Assembly (NCBI GenBank): GCA_036499545.1
Contig: DASYDR010000213.1
Span: 1-7,113 of the forward strand
Length of the DNA: 7,113 nt
DNA from: Plastoroseomonas sp036499545
GTDB lineage: Bacteria > Pseudomonadota > Alphaproteobacteria > Acetobacterales > Acetobacteraceae
Direction: 5' to 3'
The notes under the pieces were generated by a model that saw only the letters and a list, made by a program, of their open reading frames with translations, was not told the origin of the DNA and searched no databases. Numbering within the stretch: the stretch's first letter is position 1; the number at the start of each line of letters is the position of its first letter. Shown here piece by piece: positions 1-5,142 of the stretch. A program made the translations under genes and the position numbers.

Positions 1-1
1 G

Positions 2-889
2 CTCGCCGCCTGCCTGCGCGCCTATTACCTGATCGACGAGGAAGGCGCGCGCGCGGTCGGCACGCCGGGTTTCCCGCGCGCGCTGCTGGCGCTGCTGCGC
101 CAGGATGGCGCGCTGCCGCAACTCGCGGCCCAGGTCGGCCGCATGATGGAATTGCTGCGCGATCGCCTGACCGGCGAGATGTACACCGCCTCCAACCACG
201 CGCTGCGGGAGTTGCAGGCGGCGCTGCGCGCGGTGCCGGCGGGGCGGGGGGAGAATCCCCGTGCCCTGGCGCGGCTTTCCGAAGCGCTGGGCGGCGTGCT
301 GGTCTTCGCCGCCATGGTCTCCGGTCTCGCGGCCGAGAACATGGTGCAGGGCGGCGGCCGGTTGTTCCTGGATCTCGGGCGGCGGCTGGAACGCGCGCGG
401 GCGATCACCATCGAGCTCGCGACCCTGCTGGTCGAGCCGCTGGCGGCGACGCAGCCGGCGCGGCTGGAACCCGCGCTTCGCCTGGCGCTGGAATTGCGCG
501 ATTCCGTCATCACCTATCGCAGCCGCTACGTCACCGTGCTGCAGCCGGCACCGGTGCTGGACCTGGTGCTGGCGGAGGAGGGCAATCCGCGCGGCCTGGC
601 CTTCCAACTCCTCGCCATGCGCGATGCGCTGGCGAGCCTCGGCGGCGCCGAGGACACCAGCCTGCCGGCCGCGATCGGCGCCATCCTGTCCGAAGCGCGG
701 AAGATGGCCGGGGAAGTGGCCGCGGCGCCGCGCCAGGCGGAGGCGGCGATCGCCCTGACGCCGCGGCTGGCCGCCATGCATGAGAGCCTGGGCGAACTGT
801 CGGACACCATCGCGCGGCGCTGGTTCGCGCTGCTGCCGGAGGCACGGTCGCTCGGCGCCGAACTGGCCACCATGAAGGGGGCCGCGTGA
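2..889 (+). CDS. Alpha-E domain (DUF403) protein, C-terminal part; probably the tail of an ATP-grasp/alpha-E fusion
   Basis: The reading frame is open from base 2 with no start in view, so this is the last 295 residues of a longer protein cut by the window edge. It is almost entirely alpha-helical and Ala/Leu/Arg-rich. Three stretches match the alpha-E family: LTGEMYTASNHAL near bases 167-205, AAENMVQGGGRLFLDLGRRLERA near 329-397, and SVITYRSRYVTVLQPAPVLD with NPRGLAFQLLAMR near 503-622. The ENM..FLDLGRR.ERA form resembles proteins in which alpha-E is fused behind a circularly permuted ATP-grasp domain more than it resembles stand-alone DUF403 proteins. This points to a roughly 800-residue fusion, which cannot be verified here. 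In the family, alpha-E is a helical partner of an ATP-grasp amidoligase that is proposed to form peptide bonds. The stop overlaps the start of the transglutaminase gene, as expected for co-translated partners. The family is fairly sure; the fusion is an inference. Confidence 0.85.
   Translation, partial: LAACLRAYYLIDEEGARAVGTPGFPRALLALLRQDGALPQLAAQVGRMMELLRDRLTGEMYTASNHALRELQAALRAVPAGRGENPRALARLSEALGGVLVFAAMVSGLAAENMVQGGGRLFLDLGRRLERARAITIELATLLVEPLAATQPARLEPALRLALELRDSVITYRSRYVTVLQPAPVLDLVLAEEGNPRGLAFQLLAMRDALASLGGAEDTSLPAAIGAILSEARKMAGEVAAAPRQAEAAIALTPRLAAMHESLGELSDTIARRWFALLPEARSLGAELATMKGAA
875..881 (+). promoter_or_regulatory. Shine-Dalgarno for the transglutaminase GTG start
   Basis: AAGGGGG lies inside the end of the alpha-E gene, four bases before the GTG at 886. 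It supports that start over later ATG codons, and the GTGA overlap with the upstream stop suggests translational coupling. Confidence 0.7.
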
Positions 890-1776
890 TCTACCGGCTG
901 CGCCATACCACGCGCTACATCTATGCCAGCCCGGTCGACCTCGCGGCGCATGTGCTGCACCTGCAGCCGCGGGCGCTGCCGGGCCAGAGGGTGCTGCGCG
1001 CCGCGCTGCACACCCGGCCGGAGCCGGCGCGGCTGGCCACGGGCTTCGACCATTTCGGCAATCCCGTGGGCCGCCTCTTCTTCGAAGCCGCGCATGCCGA
1101 GTTCGAGGTGACGGCCGAAGCGGTGGTCGATGTCGGCTTCGCCGCGCCGCCGGCCGCGGCAGCGACCCCGGCCTGGGACCATGTCGCCGCAATGGCGCGG
1201 GATGGCGGGGAGGGTGCCTGGCAGGCGACCGAATTCCTCTACCCGAGCCCGATGGCCCCGGCCGATGCCGCCGTCGGCGCCTATGCCGCATCCAGCTTCC
1301 CGGCAGGGCGGCCGGTGCTGGCCGGGCTGCTGGACCTCAATGCCCGGATCAGGCGCGACTTCGCCTTCCGCCCGGGGGCCACCGATATCGCGACGCCGGT
1401 CTCCCGCGTGCTGGCGGCGCGGGCCGGTGTCTGCCAGGATTTCTCCCATCTGATGATCGCGGGGCTGCGCGCGCTCGGCCTGCCCGCCCGCTATGTCTCC
1501 GGCTATCTCCGCACCCGGCCGCCGCCGGGGGAGAAGCGCCGCATCGGCGCCGATGCCAGCCATGCCTGGGTCGGCTGCTGGCTCGGCCCGGCGCATGGCT
1601 GGGTGGATCTGGACCCCACCAACGACCTGGTGGTGCGGGATGAGCATGTGGTGCTGGGCTGGGGGCGGGACTACCGCGATGTCAGCCCGGTGCGCGGGGT
1701 GATCCTCGGCGGCGGGGCGCATACGCTGTCAGTCGGCGTCGACCTGGAGCCACTGCCGGAAGGGCTGCCGCCATAG
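886..1776 (+). CDS. Transglutaminase-like cysteine peptidase family protein (COG1305)
   Basis: This 296-residue protein starts at GTG, which overlaps the upstream stop as GTGA. Residues about 1-80 fit the bacterial transglutaminase-like N-terminal domain, with YRLRHTTRYIYASPV followed by LHLQPRALPGQ. The papain-like core follows, with a visible catalytic triad: Cys183 in ARAGVCQDFSH, His226 in DASHAWVG and Asp243 in GWVDLDPTND. The length is normal for the family and no transmembrane segment or signal peptide is apparent, so it is probably cytoplasmic. Family members are predicted peptidases or amidases, or less often crosslinking enzymes. In this cassette they accompany ATP-grasp and alpha-E proteins and are proposed to cleave or trim the peptide-like product, or to transfer acyl groups. 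The substrate is unknown. All key residues are intact, so an active enzyme is expected. Confidence 0.93.
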   Translation: MIYRLRHTTRYIYASPVDLAAHVLHLQPRALPGQRVLRAALHTRPEPARLATGFDHFGNPVGRLFFEAAHAEFEVTAEAVVDVGFAAPPAAAATPAWDHVAAMARDGGEGAWQATEFLYPSPMAPADAAVGAYAASSFPAGRPVLAGLLDLNARIRRDFAFRPGATDIATPVSRVLAARAGVCQDFSHLMIAGLRALGLPARYVSGYLRTRPPPGEKRRIGADASHAWVGCWLGPAHGWVDLDPTNDLVVRDEHVVLGWGRDYRDVSPVRGVILGGGAHTLSVGVDLEPLPEGLPP

Positions 1777-1835
1777 TGCACGTCGGGCCGGGGCTTTGCT
1801 GGCTCGCGTGATTCACGGCTTTCGGTGCGCCCACC

Positions 1836-2174
1836 TCAACTGATCACGCTCTGCGGCCGGCGGTTGGTCAGGATGCGCAGGACCTGCACCGAGCGCGGCA
1901 GGCTGATCAGGAAATCCGGGTCGCGGTCCAGGTGATGGATCTTCCGCGGATCGGGGCCGGCGAAGCGCGACATCGCCTCGATGCTCTCCCAATAGGAGAT
2001 GGTGACGAACTCCACCTCCGTGCCGCGATCCTCGCAAAACAGCTCGACCGCCAGCGCCTTCTCCTCCAGCGGCCGGATGCCGTGCTCGTAGAGGTAGACG
2101 GAATAGGCTTCCGCCTTGGCGGCGGTGGTCCGACCGCGCCAGATGCGCGCGATGCGGGGTTCCATATCGGGCAT
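1836..2174 (-). CDS. Small antibiotic-biosynthesis-monooxygenase-like (dimeric alpha/beta-barrel) protein
   Basis: The gene encodes 112 residues without a signal peptide or membrane segment. Its opening RIARIWRGRTT, the following long helix (about residues 16-34), then VEFVTISYWESIEAMSRFAG (about 53-72) and a final strand VQVLRIL match the pattern of small ferredoxin-like dimeric proteins grouped with antibiotic biosynthesis monooxygenases. In that superfamily members range from cofactor-free oxygenases to stress proteins of unknown role. No catalytic residue can be assigned here, so the enzymatic name should be taken as a fold label only. The ATG at 2174 is chosen because GAGGGA sits seven bases upstream; a second ATG three codons later lacks such a site. 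It lies 117 bases downstream of the DUF3126 gene on the same strand and converges on the transglutaminase gene. The ribosome-binding site is buried in a hairpin. Confidence 0.75.
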   Translation of the reverse strand: MPDMEPRIARIWRGRTTAAKAEAYSVYLYEHGIRPLEEKALAVELFCEDRGTEVEFVTISYWESIEAMSRFAGPDPRKIHHLDRDPDFLISLPRSVQVLRILTNRRPQSVIS

Positions 2175-2180
2175 GGTGTT

Positions 2181-2205
2181 TTCCCTCGGCTGCTTGCCGA
2201 GGGAA
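2181..2205 (-). promoter_or_regulatory. Perfect 10-bp hairpin enclosing the ribosome-binding site of the monooxygenase-like gene
   Basis: On the minus strand TTCCCTCGGC and GCCGAGGGAA pair over ten bases around a five-base loop. The 3' arm contains the GAGGGA Shine-Dalgarno, and the ATG begins six bases after the stem. The folded form should block ribosome access. No T-run follows on either strand, so an intrinsic terminator is less likely. The inverted repeat is directly visible; the regulatory role is inferred. Confidence 0.5.
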
Positions 2206-2254
2206 CGCGGTCATCGATGCCGGGTTGTCCCACGGGATCGTGACGGGACCGGAT

Positions 2255-2272
2255 GCCGGCCCGGCGGCCGGC
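2255..2272 (-). terminator. GC-rich hairpin just after the DUF3126 gene, possible transcription end
   Basis: GCCGGCC and GGCCGGC form a perfect 7-bp stem around a four-base loop, beginning 19 bases after the DUF3126 stop on the minus strand. There is no T-tract, so at best this is a non-canonical terminator or RNA-stabilising stem. In DNA this GC-rich, short G/C palindromes also arise by chance. Confidence 0.25.
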
Positions 2273-2291
2273 GCCTGGCGGCAGACCTGGC

Positions 2292-2501
2292 CTATTCGAG
2301 GTCTTCGCCCAGCACCACGATCTGCACGGCGTAGGAGACCTCGCCATCCTCATCGTCGCGGTGGACCGTGCCGATGAACTCGTCGCCGACGCGGAGCTCC
2401 ACCGACTGGTTCTTCCGCTTCGGCGGATCGAGCGCGATCTTCTGGTTGCCCAGGAGCTGGCGGAGATGGGTCTGGAGCTTGGCGATTTCGGCGGGGGTCA
2501 T
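2292..2501 (-). CDS. DUF3126 family protein
   Basis: This is a small acidic protein of 69 residues when started at the ATG at 2501. The order MTPAEIAKLQTHLRQLLGN, then a Lys-rich turn PPKRKNQ, then VELRVGDEFIGTVHRDDEDG and a final strand YAVQIVVLGEDL is that of DUF3126, a small alphaproteobacterial family without a known function. The likely fold is a helix followed by a four-stranded sheet. An in-frame ATG at 2540 would add 13 residues (MPGDPSENASARP). It has AGGG about five bases upstream, while the 2501 ATG has only a weak CAGG. The shorter form is preferred because family members start at the helix beginning MTP.EI, but the longer start is possible. It is transcribed away from the MoxR gene across a shared upstream region and may be co-transcribed with the gene at 1836-2174. 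Confidence 0.85.
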   Translation of the reverse strand: MTPAEIAKLQTHLRQLLGNQKIALDPPKRKNQSVELRVGDEFIGTVHRDDEDGEVSYAVQIVVLGEDLE

Positions 2502-2614
2502 GGGCCTGGCACTCGCGTTTTCGGATGGGTCGCCCGGCATAAAGCCCTGGGCGCCCCGCGTCCACTCGACAGCAGGCCCCCCGCCGCCGAAACTGCCGGC
2601 AGGGAGAATGCCGC
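2502..2614. promoter_or_regulatory. Divergent upstream region between the DUF3126 and MoxR genes
   Basis: This 113-base gap separates two divergently oriented genes, so promoters in both directions are expected here or overlapping its ends. It is slightly less GC-rich around 2515-2545, with a TTTT run and CATAAA. No convincing paired -35/-10 boxes or operator dyad could be identified, so no promoter position is assigned. Confidence 0.4.
2601..2606 (+). promoter_or_regulatory. Shine-Dalgarno that decides the TTG start of the MoxR gene
   Basis: AGGGAG lies eight bases before the TTG at 2615. The ATG at 2608 is in another frame, and no ATG or GTG in the correct frame lies near this site, so TTG is the likely start. 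Confidence 0.65.
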
Positions 2615-3574
2615 TTGGACAGCCACGCCACCACGACCATCGAGGATGTCACCGCGGGCCTCGCCGCCACCGGCTATATCGCGGCGCGCCCGATCGCGCT
2701 GGCGCTGTGGCTGGCGGAACGCCTGGCCAAGCCGATCCTGGTGGAAGGCCCGGCCGGCGTCGGCAAGACGGAACTGGCCCGCGCCATCGCCGCCTGGCGC
2801 GGCCTGCCGCTGCACCGGCTGCAATGCCATGAGGGGCTGGACGAGACCCGTGCCCTCTATGAATGGAAATACGGCAAGCAGCTTCTCTATACCCAGATCC
2901 TCAAGGACCGGATCGGCCCGCTGCTCGGCGACGCGCCGGGGCTGGAGCCGGCGCTGGCGAAGCTTGACGGTTTTTCCGACCTGTTCTTCTCCGAAGGCTT
3001 CCTGGAACCGCGTCCGCTTCTCGCGGCGCTGCGGGCGCCGGCCGGTTGCGTGCTGCTGATCGACGAGGTGGACAAGGCCGACGAAGCCTTCGAGGCTTTC
3101 CTGCTGGAACTGCTGGCCGATCACGCGGTGACGATCCCGGAGATCGGCACCATCCGCGCCGCCGTTCCGCCGATCGTGCTGCTGACCTCGAATGGCGTGC
3201 GGGAGCTGGGCGATGCGCTGAAGCGGCGCTGCCTGCACCTGCATATCGGCCTGCCGGCACCGGCGCTGGAGGCGCGCATCGTCGCGGCGCGCCTGCCGGG
3301 GATCTCCGCCCTGCTGCTGCGCCAGGTGGTGCTCTTCGTGCAGGGCCTGCGCGCGCTCGACCTGAAGAAGCTGCCCTCGGTCAGCGAGACCATCGATTGG
3401 GCGCGGGCGCTGACCCTGCTGCATGTCGAGGCGCTGGACCCCGATCTGGTGCGCGAGACCCTGAACCTGCTGCTGAAGCACGAGGCCGATATCGCCGCCG
3501 CGGCGCCGGAGCTCGCTGGCCTGGCGCTGAAGGCCCGGCGTGACGCGGAAGGCGGCATGCCGCTGCCGGCATGA
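2615..3574 (+). CDS. MoxR-family AAA+ ATPase, CoxD-like
   Basis: This 319-residue single-domain AAA+ ATPase starts at TTG behind a good Shine-Dalgarno. Walker A is GPAGVGKT at residues 45-52 and Walker B is LLIDEVDKAD with Asp150 and Glu151. Sensor 1 is in LLTSNG with Asn193, and an arginine-finger region LKRRC falls at Arg204/Arg205. A helical lid domain follows from about residue 215, including LKKLPSVSETIDWARAL. These features mark the MoxR group, whose members use ATP hydrolysis to remodel or insert metal into partner enzymes, working with a VWA protein. CoxD, its best-studied relative of this length, matures the CuSMo centre of carbon monoxide dehydrogenase. The CoxE-like VWA gene starts 49 bases downstream, so the two very probably form one operon and one complex. 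The client is not in the window, so the symbol coxD is not assigned. All nucleotide-binding residues are intact. Confidence 0.93.
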   Translation: MDSHATTTIEDVTAGLAATGYIAARPIALALWLAERLAKPILVEGPAGVGKTELARAIAAWRGLPLHRLQCHEGLDETRALYEWKYGKQLLYTQILKDRIGPLLGDAPGLEPALAKLDGFSDLFFSEGFLEPRPLLAALRAPAGCVLLIDEVDKADEAFEAFLLELLADHAVTIPEIGTIRAAVPPIVLLTSNGVRELGDALKRRCLHLHIGLPAPALEARIVAARLPGISALLLRQVVLFVQGLRALDLKKLPSVSETIDWARALTLLHVEALDPDLVRETLNLLLKHEADIAAAAPELAGLALKARRDAEGGMPLPA

Positions 3575-3623
3575 GCCCGCCCGATGGCCGGAGGGCCGGA
3601 CGCCTGAAGCGGCCGGACCACTC

Positions 3624-4955
3624 ATGAGCGAGGGAACGGTCCTGTCTCTGCTGAGGGCGGCACGTGGCGCCGGGCTGGGCATCTCGACAGCGGAAAGTCT
3701 GGATGCGCTCGCCGCCGCCGCGCTGGTCGGGCCCACGGATCGCGACGACCTGCGCGAAGCGCTGGCGCTGGTGGTGGCGAAGAGCGCGGAGGAGAAGCGC
3801 CTCTTCGACGAGACCTTTGCGCTCTTCTTCGCGCCACAGCCCGCCATGGCGGCACCTGCGCCGCGCATGCCCGAAGCGCCGGCCAGCGGTGGCGAGGCGA
3901 CCGGCGGCGATGGCGGCTCGGCGCTCGGGCGCATGATCCTGGACGGTGATCGCGCCGGCCTTACCCAGGCCATGGCGGAAGCGGGGGAGGCGGTGGGCGT
4001 TTCCCGCATCCGCGTCTTCACCCAGGTCAATGGCTTCGCCCGCCGCATGCTGGACGCGATCGGCCTGCGCGCGCTGGAGGAGGAGGTCGCGGCGCGCGAC
4101 GGCAGCGAGGATGGCGCGCGCCTGGCCGAAGGCCTCGTCATGCTGCGCGCCGAGGCGCGGGCGGAAGCCGAACGCAACCTGCTGCTCTTCGCCCGCGGCG
4201 AGACCGAGGCGCTGCGGCAGGAGATGCTGCGCCGCGCCCGGCTGGCCGCGATTCCGCCGCGCGACATGGCCCGGATGCGCGCGATCGTGCGCGGCATGGC
4301 GAAGAAGCTCGCGGTGCGGCATGGCCGCCGGCGGCGCGTGGCGCGGCGCGGCGTGCTCGACCCGCGCGCGACGCTTCGCCGGAACATGGCCTGGGAGGCG
4401 ATCCCCTTCCTGCGGCAATGGCGGCACAAGCGCGTGTCGCGGCCGCGCCTGGTGGTGTTCTGCGACGTCAGCGGATCCGTCTCCGCGCTCGCCGGCTTCC
4501 TGCTGCTGTTCCTGCATGCGCTGGGGGAAGTGGTGCGCGACCTGCAGGCCTTCGTCTTCACCGGCGACGCGATCGACGTCACCGCCGCGCTGCAGCAGGG
4601 CCCCGCCGAGGTCGCCATCGCCCGCATCCTGGCGGAGCACGGCAATGGCTCCTCCAATTACGGCACCGCCCTGGTCGGGTTCGAGAAGATGGCGAAGGTC
4701 GATCGCCAGACCACGGTGGTCATCCTGGGCGACGGGCGCGGCAACCGCACGCCGCCGCAGGTCGAGGCGCTGGACGCGGTGGCGCGGCGCGCGCGGCAGG
4801 TGGCGTGGCTGAACCCGGAGCACCCCGCGCTCTGGGGCACCGGCGATTCCGACATGCGGCGCTATCTGCCGTTCTGCCGCCTGGCGCGGCCATGCCGGAC
4901 GCTCGACGAACTGGAACGCGCGGTGGATGCGCTACTCACGCTCCATCGCGCCTGA
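3624..4955 (+). CDS. VWA domain-containing protein, CoxE-like
   Basis: The predicted protein has 443 residues and no signal peptide or transmembrane helix. An N-terminal helical segment (about 1-69) is followed by an Ala/Pro/Gly-rich linker (about 70-99), a charged helical region, a strongly basic patch (about 227-242) and the family hallmark DPRATLRRNMAWE. The VWA domain then has a complete metal-ion-dependent adhesion site: Asp281, Ser283 and Ser285 in DVSGS, Thr348 in NYGTAL and Asp370 in LGDGRGN. The C-terminal AWLNPEHPALWGTGDSDM is typical of CoxE. In the family this protein partners the MoxR ATPase and is thought to tether it to the client enzyme. The ATG at 3624 is preferred since family similarity begins right after it. 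An in-frame GTG at 3540 with GAAGG upstream would overlap the MoxR gene by 35 bases and add 28 residues of unlikely composition. The start is the least certain point because its own Shine-Dalgarno is weak. Confidence 0.92.
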   Translation: MSEGTVLSLLRAARGAGLGISTAESLDALAAAALVGPTDRDDLREALALVVAKSAEEKRLFDETFALFFAPQPAMAAPAPRMPEAPASGGEATGGDGGSALGRMILDGDRAGLTQAMAEAGEAVGVSRIRVFTQVNGFARRMLDAIGLRALEEEVAARDGSEDGARLAEGLVMLRAEARAEAERNLLLFARGETEALRQEMLRRARLAAIPPRDMARMRAIVRGMAKKLAVRHGRRRRVARRGVLDPRATLRRNMAWEAIPFLRQWRHKRVSRPRLVVFCDVSGSVSALAGFLLLFLHALGEVVRDLQAFVFTGDAIDVTAALQQGPAEVAIARILAEHGNGSSNYGTALVGFEKMAKVDRQTTVVILGDGRGNRTPPQVEALDAVARRARQVAWLNPEHPALWGTGDSDMRRYLPFCRLARPCRTLDELERAVDALLTLHRA

Positions 4956-5035
4956 CACCAGGCGCCTTTCCAGCAAGCCGCGGCCGCAGGCCGCCACTGG
5001 TCTCAGCGGGCTGCGAGGCGAAGCCGATGCAGACC

Positions 5036-5055
5036 GGGGCCGCGAATGCGGCCCC
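5036..5055. terminator. Perfect 8-bp GC-rich hairpin between convergent genes
   Basis: GGGGCCGC and GCGGCCCC pair around the loop GAAT, in the gap between the VWA gene and the oppositely oriented solute-binding-protein gene. The location fits a bidirectional transcription end. There is no T-tract on either side, so termination would be non-canonical or Rho-assisted. Confidence 0.4.
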
Positions 5056-5058
5056 GCG

Positions 5059-5075
5059 CGCGACCATCAGTCGCG
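5059..5075. terminator. Second, adjacent 6-bp hairpin in the convergent gap
   Basis: CGCGAC and GTCGCG pair around the loop CATCA, beginning three bases after the preceding hairpin. Two stems in tandem between opposing genes strengthen the idea of a termination or transcript-end-protection region. No T-run follows. Confidence 0.3.
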
Positions 5076-5142
5076 TCCAACGCGCCCTGACAGCGCGGAA
5101 GCCGAGCCGGCGGATGCCGGCGCCGGCGCTTGAGGACGACGA

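Noticed and set aside
1777..1835. Possible terminator between the convergent transglutaminase and monooxygenase-like genes
   Set aside because: Only very short inverted repeats such as GTGA/TCAC are visible and no T-run follows, so nothing can be supported.
1813..2214. 133-codon minus-strand frame overlapping the monooxygenase-like gene
   Set aside because: It is a frame-shifted shadow rich in Arg, His and Gly. The 112-codon frame has the family-like core and a correctly spaced Shine-Dalgarno.
2517..2545. Possible promoter with TTTTCG and CATAAA upstream of the MoxR gene
   Set aside because: The hexamers match consensus poorly and their spacing is not the usual 16-18 bases, so no promoter is called.
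2253..3059. Plus-strand frame of 268 codons spanning the DUF3126 gene and the start of the MoxR gene
   Set aside because: It crosses two better supported genes and turns into Arg/Ser/Trp-rich sequence opposite no known domain.
2498..4823. Very long minus-strand open frames (up to about 719 codons) opposite the MoxR and VWA genes
   Set aside because: Their composition is Arg/Ala/Ser-rich low-complexity with no recognisable domain, and the plus strand holds two genes with complete catalytic motifs. Long antisense frames are expected in DNA this GC-rich.
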